Assembly (NCBI GenBank): GCA_947683425.1
Contig: CANTUQ010000159.1
Location: forward strand, 496,001 to 560,000
Direction: 5' to 3'
DNA from: Excoecaria cochinchinensis
Lineage: Eukaryota > Streptophyta > Magnoliopsida > Malpighiales > Euphorbiaceae
DNA length: 64,000 bases
In this document: piece after piece, positions 23,301 to 36,248 of the stretch
How the letters are laid out: every line of letters starts with the position of its first letter
Numbering within the stretch: position 1 is the stretch's first letter
Program-made: the position numbers and the translations under genes
The notes under the pieces: model-generated
Database searches by the model: none
Told to the model about the DNA's origin: nothing
Seen by the model: only the letters and a program-made list of their open reading frames with translations

Positions 23301-26300
23301 GGAACCACGTTAGCTAACCATGTTGGGTATTGAACCTCTATCAGGAACTTAGCCTCAATCTGCTTATGAATCTCCTCTTTCACTTTCTGTGCCCATTCTG
23401 GCGTAAGTCTCCGGAGTTTTTGCTTAACTGGTTTAAACTCTGGGTAAGTTGGGATGGCGTGTTCGGCAACATCTCGATCTATTCCCGGCATATCCTCATA
23501 GCTCCAGGCAAAGACTTTTTCATATTTTTTTAATATTCTCTCAAATTTTATTCTCTCTTCAAGAGTTATGTCTGATGCTAGCAAAATTTCCTTTGGATTT
23601 TCCAAAGTTTCGAGATTAAATGCAGTTGTGCCAGTTGAATTATTATAAAAAATGAATGCATCATGCTTATGATCATGCGAAATGAAATCATCAGAAACAT
23701 CACACAAGTAAGCAAAGTTGTTCATCTCATTAACATAATCAGAAACATTAACATTGTTCTCAAAGAGTTCTGGTATAAAAAGAGAATCTAAATGACTATC
23801 ATCTTCAGTCGACGCCGATGCTGCAGCCGACTGTGCTTTGGCTTCCTGGCTTGGTGAAATCTTGAGATCTTCAATCTTCGGCTCTGGTTCCACTATCTTC
23901 TCCTTCCCTTTGAGCTTAGTGGCTAACATCTTATCAGTGACGATCTCTTCGGGCTCATCCCTGTCCCAGATGCTGCATTGGGTCATAATCTCCTCGTCCC
24001 AAAAGTTCTCTATAGCTTTAACAACTCCGATCTCCCAATCAAAGACATCGTTGAAAATTTCAAATCCCAGGATGATCTTCCCGCCCACCCATTGCGGCTC
24101 TTCTTCTCCGGTGTAAGCACAAATCGATGATGATGGCACAAAGCTCTCCGAAATATGGGGAATCTTCTCTGACACTTTCTTCTTACTATACTCTCCTTTG
24201 TAGCCCAACCCTTTTCGATTCTTCTGACCACGTGTAGTGATAGCATCCTGCCGCCCTTGTGACTCTTTTCCCAAACCAGCCCCTGGGAGGAAGTGCATCT
24301 TCTTTAGCATGTTCACCACTTGAGGGCTACCTTCTAAGCTTTGCTCTTCTCCGATCATCGATACATGAAAGCCGCTGAATGGCTGATTAGAGATCTCTAA
24401 GGCAGACACTTGGTTCTCTATTGCTGCTTTAATGGTCACTACCTCTCCTTCATGAGGTACCTTAATTATCTGGTGTAAGGTGGATGGCACTCCCCCTAAC
24501 TTATGGAACCACAGTCTTCCAAGCAGAGCTGAGAAGTTTGCTGGAATCGGCAAGACCACAAAATCTGTTTCTGTCTCAATGGGCCCCGTCTTTACAACAG
24601 CTTTGAAAGTTCCCAATGCTTGCCTCCTGGAGTTATCGTAGGCAGTGATGGTCAAGTCAGATTTGCTTAACATACTCTCATCCATCCCAAAGGCCTAAAG
24701 TGCCACCAAAGGGCAAACATTTATTGACGACCCGTCATCAACCATGACGCAAGCGGTGTGTTTACCATTGATCTGTGCCTTGATGTACAAAGGTCGGTTG
24801 TGGCTGCGACCCTCTGTTGGTAGGTCTGCATCAGAAAAAATCAACTTCTCCCCGGATCCCCCCTTTACAAGGTCTAAAAGCTCGGATGGAGAGATTGTAG
24901 TTGCTACGGTGGATACACTCAATGCTTCAACTAACTTCTGTCGGTGAGAGGGGGACTGTCTCAAGAGGTCCAAAATAGATATCTGAGCCGTGGTCTTTTT
25001 TAGTTGCTTCACTATTGAATTTTCTTCCGGCTCCTTCTCTGCGATTGCTTGTGCTAGGTCTTGCTGCTTCCCAACTTCTGGAATGACCGTCCCACTTCTT
25101 GTTACTGCTTCTAATCTTTCATCTTCCTCTGAATCCCACGGATCCGTAAACTCTCCATTTTTCTCATCATCTTCATCTTCTCCACTCTCACTAGTGGACC
25201 AACAGTCTATCGCTGCCACGGAAACCCCTTCTCCATCCACTGCAGGGCGAGTAATAGCGACATACTCATTTCCATATAGAACTTGCATTACGTACCTCTC
25301 TGATAGGCTCGACCAATCATAAAGACTGGAGGTGGCACTGTATTATAACTGGACTTCTTCTTGCTTTCTCTCTTCTCAGGATCGGTGATCTGCTTGTTGT
25401 CAATTAGATCTTGGACCCGATGTCTTAGTGTTATACAATCATCCGTCAAATGTCCGGTATGTTGGTGGAATGCACAGTATTCATTCTCTTTGTGCCCTGG
25501 CTGTCCTTGGGTCTTGGCTGGCTTAGGTGATAGGGGCCGTAATTTTCCTTCTTTTATTAGCCTCTTCAGCACCCATGATAAAGGCTTACCCAAGTTGGAG
25601 AAATACCTCTAACTTACGCCGGTTGCAGACACCTCGGCAGTCTTCCCAACTCTGTTACCACTGCTTGAACTTGTTGGTTTTGCTGTCCCCTGATTGCTGT
25701 ATCCCCTCCTGGCATAGGACTCACTGTTTGCCCTCTTGGATAAATATTCTCCTTCTGCTTCTATGGCAATGTCCTTCAAGGACTTCCAATCCTTGAGTCC
25801 CTTCATTTTCAGTCCATCTCTCAAGTAAGGGCTGGCATTTCGAATGAATAGCCGGATCTGATTAGAAGTGTTCGGTTTGCGTTTCATCTCCATAACCCGA
25901 TTTCTCCATCGAGTAAGGTACTCATGGAAGGACTCTCCAGCCTTCTGCTGTAGCAACTCGAGATCTTTCAAAGTGACCTCCATCCGGGTACTGCAATCGT
26001 ACTGCTTAAGGAACTCTTCGGTTAGCAAGTCCCAATCCTCCTTGGACCTCCTCTCAAGCCCATGGTACCAATCAATAGCAGCTCCTGTGAGACTCAAGCA
26101 AAAATACTCTATCTTTTGCTTTCTTGTTAAGGTCGTTCCCTTCATGACCAGCGAGTATTGCTTGATGTGTGCGGCAGGGTCAGAGGTGCCATCAAATTTG
26201 GGAATGTCCGGCATCTTAAAATTCTGGGGAATCAGGTCATCCCCATCCAGCTCTCGGTCTTCCGGGTTCATTCCTTTTCCCAAAGTCATCACCCTTGCCA

Positions 26301-26691
26301 TGGCCTCAAATCTCTCTTCCATTTTCCTCCACATTGCCTCATCCATTTTTGGCGACTTCTCTTTAGCTACTGTATGCTCCTCTAACTCATCTCACCCAAA
26401 CTCAGCTTCAGACCTGGGGCCCTCTCTGCGCTCAATAGGTGCAGGTACTCTTTGGTCAACAATAGGTGGGTCAACCACTGGTTGGTTAATTGCAGCAGGA
26501 TGTTCTTCTCTAACAGCCTCTTGTTCAGCTGGTACTCGGATAGGGGTAGCAGCAGCTTGTTGCCGAGCTATTGTGGCGGCAAGATTGCCCATCATTGCAA
26601 TCATTCGGGCTTCAAATTCCTCCATTCTCTTTCCTACCTCCTCAGCGATTATTGCCCGGGTTGCATCAGACTCATTTGATGGATTAGCCAT
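20372..26691 (-). pseudogene. gag-pol: B1 gag-pol polyprotein gene (premature stops and one frameshift)
   Basis: The likely start is MANPSNES at 26691, about 940 bp after the primer site. Gag has an N-terminal coiled coil, a capsid domain (IEYFCLSLTGAAIDWYHGL) and a CX2HX4HX4C finger (CAFHQHTGHLTDDC, near 25460). Then come protease (VDDGSSINV, near 24730), a G-patch motif (PGAGLGKESQG, near 24280), RT (YVDD near 22970), RNase H, a second RNase H (FFDGAVNNKGAG, near 22080) and integrase (IDIIGE, SDNGVQF, GAVEAANK). Stops lie at 26392, 25609, 24695, 23024 and 22712, with a 1 bp deletion near 25300. B2 has CAG at 25609, 24695, 23024 and 22712. The block 20372-22612 (746 codons, RNase H to integrase) is still open. 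Product: the particle, protease, RT/RNase H and integrase of the element. Confidence 0.93.
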
Positions 26692-27611
26692 GCTTACTTC
26701 TGTTGATGATTCGGAAGAAAACCCCACACTTCCTTCTAAGACAGACTTTGAACTCTGACCTGACACTAACTCTGTTAACCCCAAAAGCAGCGTCCTTCTT
26801 AACCGTCCGTCAGGACCTCTAGACCACCCAGGAGAATCTATGATGGCTGAAATGCAAAAATTGTTAAGATGATGCATGATTAAAATGCAATGCATGCTCG
26901 TGCTGATGCAACATAGACAAACACATGCAAGCAGATAGATCCTTCCAACCTTATATCTCCCACACACGTGGTAGTGCGGTCTCTTTTCTAGGTTGGCTTA
27001 ATCCATGGATTAACGTGGAACCCAATGGACATGTATGGTGCGCGGTGAAAAACCGGCAGCATAACAGCTCCTATCTAATGTACATACGTATGGGTGTTTG
27101 GCCATTATGTATTTAAACAATTCAACTTAACTAAGATGGGCCCACCGGGGCATGAAAGCCTTTGATGAAGACCATTTAATTAAATTGATTTCGTTTAATA
27201 TATGATGGCCCATATAGCAAGCATAGTATTACGGTACATTTCACCTAGTGGAAGTATCTATTGCCATTACATGAGCTTTAGTCATGGGGTGATGATATTT
27301 TTGGGTTACCCAAGCATGATCCCTGCCGATGGGTCTAGCTCATCATGAGCATAAAGACCGATCGGGTCACCATTTGATATACCATTAATGGCACGAGACT
27401 TGGGCTGGTGATTATCCCTAACACTTCCCCAAATTGAGTGAAAATGAGGTCGTGCTTCAGGAACGCACTGGGTTTGAAAAGGGAGCAAACTAACTTAATC
27501 TAAAGCTCTAATGAGATGATATGCAATTTTGAGATAAAGCAAATTTCTGAATTAAATTTTAATCATAAATGTTAAACGAGGTATTTTCAAATTGAAATCT
27601 CAAACCATATC
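26692..27611 (-). other. B1 5' leader between primer site and gag
   Basis: It is non-coding and closely resembles 31042-31935 in C (shared blocks ACACATGCAAGCA, GATCCTTCCAACC, GTAGTGCGGTCTC), which shows B and C are related families. No other structure recognised. Confidence 0.75.
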
Positions 27612-27630
27612 GACCCCAGCGGAGTCGCCA
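27612..27630 (-). other. B1 primer-binding site
   Basis: The minus strand reads TGGCGACTCCGCTGGGGTC one base after the 5' LTR end. This type is known from Tat/Ogre elements; from memory it is assigned to an arginine tRNA, which I could not verify here. Confidence 0.7.
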
Positions 27631-27631
27631 C

Positions 27632-29981
27632 TGTGACGCGCGCCGGATCCCCGCAGCTGCCCATGGGACCGCCCACTTGAGGGCGATCGGGGCATTTATG
27701 GGTCCGTTGACAGCTTGCAATAAATCGCAAGTGTGTTTATGTTGGGCAACAAGGAGGTTTCATGGAGTCGCCACCCAATAGAACATTGGGAAAGTTACTC
27801 TCGCCTCAGAGAGCCTAAGACTGCGCTTAGTATCCATTTTGGGCCAGCCAGAGGGTTCTTGGAAGGTAAACCTCTCACCCTAAGGAGCCTAGGATTAGCG
27901 CTAAAGTCTCGTGGCACAAAAAGGTGTCTTGGAGGGTAGACCTCTAGCCTCTTTGAGCCCAAACACCAGAGCTGGGTTCGGGATTTCTCATCTATTTCTA
28001 CCTTGATTAATTTATGATCAAATTTTAATTATCCTTAATTCGCTCTCTATCCACACGATGCAATTAATCGAAGGCGCATTTATTCATATTTGGAAAGCCA
28101 TAAATGAGCAAGTAAAGCAATGAATTACAATAATACAAGGTGCGGAATACAACTCCCTTCTATAAAGGTGGCATACATACAAAAATCGGGGTATTATTTA
28201 TTTTGAGGACTTTGGTCCCTGCATGCACAATTAAAGAAAATATTTTGGATGTGATGATTTTATTTGGGATGAAAACTAGGACATTGGTCCCATTTTATTA
28301 TGAAAAATCTAAATTAATTTAGTAAAACTATTTTTGTGATTTTTATTTAGGTGCGCATAAGAAAACATTTTATTCAATGAATATATACAAGGAAATTAAA
28401 AATATGAACAAAACGAAAATTAAAAATGTATAAAGGGAATACCAAACCCCGCAACTCCTCCTTCACGTGCATGGATGCTCCAATGAGGATAAAATAATGA
28501 TTTGCAACCAAAAATAAAAATAAAAGAAATTCATGTTAGTGATTAAGCCAACGAAATAATATGACATAAAAGATAATATGTACAATGACCATATAACATG
28601 CATAAGATGCTATAACATGCATAAAAATAATTATGATGCAATTTAACATGCATAAAGATAATTATGATGCAATTTAACATGCATAAAGTGAGATAACATC
28701 ATGGCAAATGCAATTTATTAATAATAGAGATTAACATGCATGAAAAATTAATGACAATTAATTTTATTACTCCTAAAATGTGCATGAATGTGTAACATAA
28801 GAACAATAAAACTTAACATGCATAATAAAGCCTAAGGTAATATCTAGCATAAAGAAGGCATGGGAAAATAAACTTGAAATTTAACATGCATGCAAAATAT
28901 GAACAATAACATTAATGATAATAGTGATACTAGCATCTAATGATATCAATAAATGAGTGTAATATAAACTATAATAATAAAACTAGCATTTATAACAATA
29001 ATAGCCATAATAAACATCAATGGATGTAAAGAACATTAACAACCTAAGTTGAACATGCATAATGATATAAAAAAATAAACACCTTGACATGAAAATGATA
29101 TGATAAATTTGAAAGAATTAATTTGTTAAATAAATAATTGAAGATAAAAGAAGAAGAAAAATATGGAGACTAAAAGAATTTACATGTTTAATATGTTAAT
29201 TGGAAGCAAAAATAAATGAAATTAACAAGAGAATTAATGAGTAAAACTAAGAATAATTACCCTCAAATTCAGTTTTGAAGAATTGAAGGTAGAAGTCTTG
29301 AATTCCTTGTCTCTTCCTTGTGAAAATGCTGGGAAAATAGCTTGGAAACTTGAAGAAAAACTCTAAAAACAAGTGTGTAAAGATTGATTTTTTCTCTCTA
29401 AGTAAAAACCCAAAAATCCAGTTTTTTTGCTCTCAAAATGTCTCTTAGTTCGTTTTTTTCTCAATCTGAATTTTTTCTAGTGTTTTAACCATCAAAAACT
29501 AACCAAAAACCACCCAAAACCGTCCAAAAATCGTTAAAAAATAAGTGGGGGTCGAAAATGGGCGAAATGGGGCGAAAATGGGGCTGATGCGCACGTTGCG
29601 TGCTGCGCGCAAAGCATAGCCGTGCTTTCAAAAAAGCACAGCTGTGCTTTCGCGCGCGCACTGCGCGCAGTGCAGCGCAAAGCACAGCCGTGCTTCTGAA
29701 AAGCACAGCCGTGTTTTTCGAGTAAAATTTATTTATTTATTTATTTATTTATTTTTTTAAATTTAAAATTTTTATATAAAATACCCTCAACCTAAAACAC
29801 ATTTTTTTCTTCTCCAAAATAATTTTAAAATATTTTTAAAATATTTAAAATACATTTTTTACTCATAAAAAATACAAGGAAAATCACTTCCGAGCTCCAA
29901 TCTTTTTGCCTATAAGCCGGCGTAGCTAAATTTCATCATCGGGTAATCCTGATCAAGGCTACTCGGGACCCGGTGTCTACA
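27632..29981 (-). mobile_element. B1 5' LTR
   Basis: It starts TGTGACGCGC, ends GTGTCTACA and is 2,350 bp against 2,357 bp for its partner at 16451. It carries the same AACATGCAT-rich section (28590-28920) and the palindrome patch at 29580-29720. Promoter elements must lie toward 29981, but I see no clear TATA box. Confidence 0.93.
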
Positions 29982-31041
29982 CCTTGGCAGCTCCAATATC
30001 TCTCACACTGTCGTCATCAAGGCACGAGTTCTCATGATTACTTCCTCCCATGCCATTGCTCCCTCCTTCGAGGATTACCAGCTGCTCATCATTAATGGGG
30101 TTTTGGACCTGATGTTTCAGGGCTAGGCAATCACTGATTGGATGGCCGGTGTGCTGATGATGGTCTAGTTGCTTCTGACCTCTAGTTAGCCTGGCCAAAC
30201 TTGGTCCGGGTTTCTCTCTAACGCTTGAGGCGAAGATCTGCCTATGCCAAAACAACACTTCTGGGCTGTTCTGATTGCTGATACTTCTTGCATTCCCCAA
30301 GTGCCAACACAGCTGTTACACCCATGCAGTCTACCTCTCCTTTCTAAGTTCACAGTAACTTCCTTGCGAGCAGCCAGGGTAGTCGCAAGTTTGGCCTTTG
30401 AAATTTCTTCCTCGAGGACGTCCATCCTTCTTTTCAGGCCTTGTGTCACTGCCAAAAACCCATTCTCTGAAGCATGCCCTTTACCTTTTTTTACTTAGAT
30501 GATGGAGCAACAGGCGATTCTCCTTTAGAGTCAGTGGGTGGTATGCATGCTTCTTTAGTTGGATCATGCCCTTTTTGGGCATGGTAGGAGCGATAGACTG
30601 CTGCACGGCAGGTGGTATTACGACGGCTACTAAATTCTCCATGATAGCCGTCGTCCGGCCTTTGAACTTTCCAGACCTCCCTTCTATCCTCTTCCATATT
30701 GTCTCCTCAACTTGAGGTATTTCACCCTTCACCATGGTTGAATTCTCTAGGTCTTCCTCAAATAAACCGTCATCAAGTTGTACAAGCTTTTTAGGTTTTG
30801 GTGCACCCCTAGGCTCAGTCACTGGTGGGAATACAATCACCAAAGGATCCTTTCTAATTGGGTCTGATTTCTCTGGTCCTACTGCAGGAGCAGTTAGTGG
30901 CTGCCTAGCGGGCTGGGTCATCGTAGCAATCAGATCCCTCATCATGTCCATCATCCTATTCTCAAATTCCTCCAATCTCCTACTTACTTCCTCGATAATC
31001 AAAGCGCGTATCTCCTCTGTCTCTCTTGAAAGATCAGCCAT
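29982..31041 (-). pseudogene. gag: Element C gag region, right fragment (no capsid core seen)
   Basis: The likely start is MADLSRETEEIRALIIEE at 31041, homologous to MANPSNESDATRAIIAEE of B1. An N-terminal coiled-coil stretch (VSRRLEEFENRMMDMM) follows. A second similar helix (VEETIWKRIEGR ... TTAIMENLVAV) appears near 30650. The retrotransposon capsid core of B1 is not recognisable. A finger HQHTGHPISDCLALKHQVQ lies near 30080-30180, after a frameshift. The fragment ends at the B1 target site and continues at 16450. It is probably a deletion derivative with an altered gag. Confidence 0.7.
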
Positions 31042-31935
31042 TCTAAACTTTATCAAAAGGTCTGAAGGTAAAGTCTTACCGCCCTCCGAAAGTGAATCTA
31101 AACCCCAAACTGATACCCTTCTTGGCAACTCGAAGATAGGTTTTCTAGTCAACCATCCGCTAGAATTCCTAGACCACTAGATGAATTTATGATGGCTGTA
31201 GACCACAACTCTGTTAGGATGATGCATGCTGATGTAGCATAGAAAAACACATGCAAGCAAGTAGATCCTTCCAACCTTGTTACTCCCACACACGAGGTAG
31301 TGCGGTCTCTTTCCTAGGTGGGCTTTATCCAAGGGTTAACAGGGAACCCATTGGACACGTATGGTGCACGGTGACAAAAACCGGCAGCATAACATCTCTT
31401 GCCTAATGTACATACGTATGGGTGTTTGGCCATTATGTATTTAAACAATCCAACTAAATTAAGATGGACCCACCAGGGCATGAAAGCCTCTGATGAAAGA
31501 CCATCTAATTTATTTGATTTTGTTCAATATATGATGGCCTAAATAACAAGCACGGTGTCATGGTACATTTCACCTAGTGGAAGTATCTATTGCTGTTACA
31601 TGAGCTTTGGTGAAAGGTGGTGTTATTTTAGGTCTACCAAAGCATGGTCCCTGCCAATGGGTCTAGCTCATCATGAGCATAGTGACCGATTGGGTCTCCA
31701 TTTGATATACCATGATGGCATAAGGCTTGGGCTGGTGATTATCCCGAGCACTTCCCTACAATGAGTGAAAGTATGGTCGTGTTTTAGGAGCGCACCGGGG
31801 TAGATAGGGGACCAACTAACATAATTTTAAGGCTCTAGTGGATGCAATGCAATTTTGATTAGAAATGGAATTTTTGATTCTTAATAACTCAATTATAATT
31901 TTAACTTAAGTCACTTTCGAAGTAAAGTTTTGATT
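31042..31935 (-). other. Element C 5' leader
   Basis: It is non-coding and similar to the B1 leader along most of its length, for example the block with GGGTCTAGCTCATCATGAGCA near 31660. No independent feature seen. Confidence 0.7.
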
Positions 31936-31954
31936 CTCCCCAGCGGAGTCGCTA
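31936..31954 (-). other. Element C primer-binding site
   Basis: The minus strand reads GTAGCGACTCCGCTGGGGA, next to the LTR and one or two changes from the B1 site. Confidence 0.7.
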
Positions 31955-33174
31955 CTGTAACGCGCGGCGAACCTAACAAAGGCCCTCTCTAATCCCGCTT
32001 TTAGGGCTCGAGGGATTGGTTTGTGTATTATTTTTTGATCTTGGGCATCATGAGTCATTTTGGATTCCTCCTTCCCAATAGAACATTGGAAAGGATCATC
32101 TAGCCTCACGATGCCTTTAAGCACCTTTAAGGTATTTTGGAGTCGCCACCTAATTTACGAGAAATTGGGAAGGGTCTCTAACCTCTATTGGTCTAAACCA
32201 GAGATGTTGTTCAAAACTTCACTCTTATTAATGACTTAAGTTAAGTTTATAATTGAGCTTTTAAGAAATTAAAATTCCATCTCTCATCTCACATGATTAT
32301 GCATTGAATTTAAAGTGCATAACAGCCACATTGGAAAGCATTTAAATAAAGAGATAGCGAAATAAATAAATTACATGTAAAAAATTGGGACAGAACAATC
32401 CCCCAAAATAAGAAAGCATAAAAGAATAAAATTTGCCCCAAAATTAATTATAAGGGCCCTTATGAATAAATAACACATAAAATAATTAAAAATGCATCAT
32501 ACATAAATCGGGAGATTTATTGAATTTTAGGAACCTTGGTTCCTTTTTATTAACTTAAAAAAATAGAGAACTATTTTTTGGTCATTGATTGAAAAAAACC
32601 GGGATGAGTGATCCCATTTTATGAAAATTAGTTCTTTATTTGATAGTGAGATTTTATTGGTTAAAATAGGACATTGGTCCATTTTATTAATAAAAATTCC
32701 AAGTTATTAATTATTGTAAAAAACATGATTTTCTATAATACGAACGGGTATAAAATATATTTTTACATACAACACATAAAAATAATAATAATAAAAAGAA
32801 ATACAACAATTAAAATACAAACCCTCAATTTAATGGTCTTTAATTCTCCGAAACTCCAACCCGTGCACAAACATGACTCACATAGATAAACAATTTTTAG
32901 GCAACAAAAAAAAATAAAATGAATGTTAGCAAAGTAAATTTAATAATTAATGTAATATGAACAAATAAATTAGTTGAATAAATAAATTGAATCAATCAAA
33001 TAATAATCAATTAAACTAATCAGATATACACAATTAATTAAATATAAAACAGTTGCATTAATAAGAGATAAATTGAATAAACAGAACAAAGAATGCATGC
33101 AAAAATACCATGAAACAAAGGGAGGGAAGGGAACAAATGAAGAGGAGCCGAAGAATGGAGTAAAGACCAAAGTG

Positions 33175-33265
33175 CATGACTCGTGCATGCATTGCACGAG
33201 TCGTGCAAGGAGTGCACGACTCATGCACTCACTGCATGATCACGAGTCGTGCAATGAGTGCACGA
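33175..33265. repeat. Palindrome patch in the C LTR
   Basis: Several copies of GACTCGTGCA/TGCACGAGTC face each other within 90 bp, e.g. TGCACGAGTCGTGCA. It is another member of the dyad patches found in these LTRs. Confidence 0.7.
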
Positions 33266-34094
33266 CGAAGAAATGCACAAGCTGTAAAATGTTTTCATGG
33301 GCAACAAAAAGGGAAATGGGAGCATGGCACGTGAATCTGGGACACGACTCAGACAGAAAATCATGACTCGAACAAAACAAGGAGATGATCAGACAAGCAC
33401 GAAAATAGGGACGAACAGAGCAACGTTAACAGATTGAATAAACATGACATCATTCCATCAAAACATGCATAAAAGAACAACAAACATGCTGATTAACCAT
33501 AACGAATATTCAGAGTTGATATCTAATAATAAACAGCAACAAACATGCGATATATAGATCAACAAAATCAAACAATAAATATATACAGAGGATGTACAAT
33601 GAAGAGAAATAACATGTAAAGCAAAATGGGAAAAAGAAAGAAAAGAACAAAGAAAGGAAAGAAAGAGATGTTTATTCTAGTATTTACCCTTAGATATGAT
33701 CTTTGATTTGCAGATGAAAAAGTTCTTGTTTTCCTCCTTACTTCTCTTGAAAAGGATAAAACAGTGAGTGATAAAAACTTCAAGATAAAGGTCACGTTAA
33801 AAAAACAAATATGATTGAATCTCAAACGTCAGGAATTAATTTCCTGGATTCAAGAAGCAATCTCAGAATGTTTTGAGAATACAAATCACTTTCTTGCTCT
33901 CAAAGCTTTCTTTTCTCTTTGTCTTCCTTTTTGAGTTCTTCAGCCTTCTTTTCTAAAAATCCCCCCCTCTCTCAGTTTCTTAACTTTTTCTTTTTATATC
34001 TCAGAGAAGGTTAGGTTGTTTCTCACCAAATCCAGTAACAATCCATGCTTTTCACATCGAATCTCTTGAAATAACGGAACGGAGATGCTGGGGG

Positions 34095-34240
34095 TGCTGG
34101 GGACAGTGAGGCGCATGAAGCAGGTGAGACCTGCCTCACGCTACCCCTCACCATGTGAGAGCTGCATCTCACGTTAGTGAGATGGGCCTCACCAACATGA
34201 GGCTGCATCTCACTTTAGAGAGATGGGCCTTACCACACAG
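34095..34240. repeat. Second short-repeat patch in the C LTR
   Basis: Repeats of a roughly 40 bp unit containing GGCTGCATCTCAC and AGTGAGATGGGCCT, with CTCAC/GTGAG dyads. Confidence 0.65.
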
Positions 34241-35524
34241 GCCCCTAAGAACTCTCTCTTCCCCTATTTCTCCACTTTTTAAAAAAAAAAATTAAAAACG
34301 AAAAACATATTTTTCGAGGAAATCATCAATTCTAACTGTCTTTTGTTTATGAACAGGTATCATTTTCATCACTAGGTAACTTCGGTCTGGACTATCTCAG
34401 GACCTGGTGTCTATAGCTACCGTGTCACACCCCAAAATAGCCCTAGTCGGATTATGCATGCTAAGTCGGGATCGGAAGGGTATTTCGGTAAATTGTGTTT
34501 GAGAATTTGGAGTGTTAAGGACCTAATTGATAAAATAATTAAGTTGGTAAAGAAAGAATTGTGTAAGTGAGTGAGTGGTATTTTGTCTAAGGACTATAGA
34601 GCAATAATGGAATTTGGAAAAGTTAAGTGGATTGTGTGGTCGTATTAGGATCTGCCATGTGGGTTTTTAGGTGAGCATTGAAAGAAGAAAAAGAAAAGAA
34701 AGAGAGAGAGAGAGAGAGGGAACAGAGATTGCATTTCCTGTTCGTCCCTCTCTCACGCTCCTCCTTCTTCTTCTCTTCTTCCTTCTCTGCTTTTCCTTTC
34801 ACTTTCATTTGGCTTGGAGTTGTGTATGCTTTGGTTGAGTTTTGGGTCAGCCTTGAAGAGGTAAGTTGGAGTTTCTAAGTTCTGTTCTTCTTCTTCTTCT
34901 TCTTCTTCTTCTCTTTCTCCTGGTTTTGGTTGAGTTAGGGTTTTGAAGTGTAACAGTGGATTTTGTTTGTGCAAGCTTGGGATTGTAAGAAGAAGCAAAG
35001 TAAAGGCAAGGAAAGGATTGAGCAGTAATCTTGAAGCTGATTTTGGATCTTCGATTCCAGGTTTGGGAGTGTTTTGGATTGCATGCAATGTTTGAAGAAC
35101 TCCTGTGTTCATGTCCCTGCCCTATTTCTCTCTAGGTTTATGATTGTGTTTGTATGGTCTAATTTCTGGAATTTGATGTGGTTTAGAATGTGTACATGCA
35201 TGATTAAGTGAATAGATGTGTTAGTAATGCATGATAGGAATTGAATTGAATTTACTGAGCTTTGGGTTTTGAACTTACTGTATTTTTAGGGTTTATGCTC
35301 TAGAATGGATTAAATGTGTTTAAGCATGGTTTTAATGATTTGATTGTTGAATTAAGTTGCAATTGTCTTGCTTATGCTGTTTGGGACATCGATTGAAAGG
35401 TAAGATGAGCTTAGATGTGTTTTGAATTAGATTGAAAATGATTTTTTCGGGTTCTTTGAATTCTGGGTAACCTGGAAATGGAAAATCGCATCTCTGTAGA
35501 ATTTCCAGTTCCAGTGTTCTGTGA

Positions 35525-35960
35525 GAAGCGAGTCACGTCTCGTGACTTAGAGTCACGAGGTGACTCATGTGAAGGGCAGCGTGACTCCCAGTTGCGAAGC
35601 GTGACTCCTCTCTCTGTGAGAGGGAAGTCACGTCTCGTGACTTAGGGTCACGACGTGACCCTTGTGTATGGCGAAGCGTGACTCCAGTCGCGAAGCGTGA
35701 CTCCTCTCTCTATGAGAGGGAAGTCACGTCTCGTGACTTAGAGTCACGGCGTGACTCTGGTAAGGGCGAAGCGTGACTCCAGTCGCGAAGCGTGACTCCT
35801 CTCTCTGTGAGAGGGAAGTTACGTCTCGTGACTTAGAGTCACGGTGTGACTCTTGTGAGGCCAGGCATGACATAGAGTCACGTCCCGTGACTCTCTAGCA
35901 GATCACGAGACGTGACCCTAGGTCACGCCGTGACCCTCCTGTGAGGTCAGTCATGAGTCA
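35525..35960. repeat. D LTR patch of GTCACG/CGTGAC dyads with 95-96 bp tandem units
   Basis: Units start at GTGACTCCTCTCTC at 35601, 35697 and 35792. Each holds several facing GTCACG and CGTGAC words, e.g. GTCACGTCTCGTGAC. The second LTR has the same array at 38700-39130. Confidence 0.85.
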
Positions 35961-36248
35961 TGACAGGACTTGTGACCGACCCCTCTTCAGCCCCTTTTTC
36001 CGATTTCGCCCAGTTTTAACCAAAAATGAATTTCCTATCTTTTCTGTATGGGTCTTCACTGCTGTATAAACTATGTCATACTGTTATATGCTCCTGTATA
36101 GCTTTTCTGTTTTGATTTGTGCCCCGTGGCTAGTTTGTTATGAAATGACTTTCAAATGCTTTTATGACTCTTTTCTCTACTGTGTGCTATCTTATCTGAT
36201 TGGTTAGCCTATTTTAGTTGTGTTTAACATTATGTTATGCCTTGGCGA

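Larger units (their letters stand above)
16451..29981 (-). mobile_element. Element B1: complete Tat/Ogre-related Ty3/gypsy retrotransposon, 13.5 kb
   Basis: It is bounded by CCTTG duplications (16446-16450 and 29982-29986), with two LTRs, primer site, gag-pol, a spacer with tandem repeats and a polypurine tract. Minus-strand order is 5' LTR 27632-29981, leader, gag, protease, G-patch, RT, RNase H, second RNase H, integrase, spacer, 3' LTR 16451-18807. The second (archaeal-type) RNase H before integrase and the primer site mark the Tat lineage. The LTRs look nearly identical, so insertion was fairly recent, yet the coding region has several premature stops. Confidence 0.95.
31956..34415 (-). 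mobile_element. Element C 5' LTR
   Basis: The left end TGTAACGCGCGGCG and right end CCTGGTGTCTATA (ancestral CTACA) resemble the B LTR ends. It is 2,460 bp. Two clusters of short inverted repeats occur: 33175-33265 (GCACGAGTCGTGC-type) and 34095-34240 (repeats of GCATCTCAC...GTGAGATGGGCCTCAC). A TATAAAA box reads on the minus strand near 33991-34000. The next bases, 34416 onward, are again A's LTR. Confidence 0.85.

Noticed and set aside
25868..26758. 296-codon + strand ORF opposite B1 gag
   Set aside because: It is the antisense shadow of a strongly supported gag sequence and has no recognisable domain.
34753..35112. 119-codon ORF repeated almost identically at 37923-38282
   Set aside because: It is antisense to the two D LTRs; duplication follows from the LTR pair, and the Glu run comes from the (CTT)n tract.
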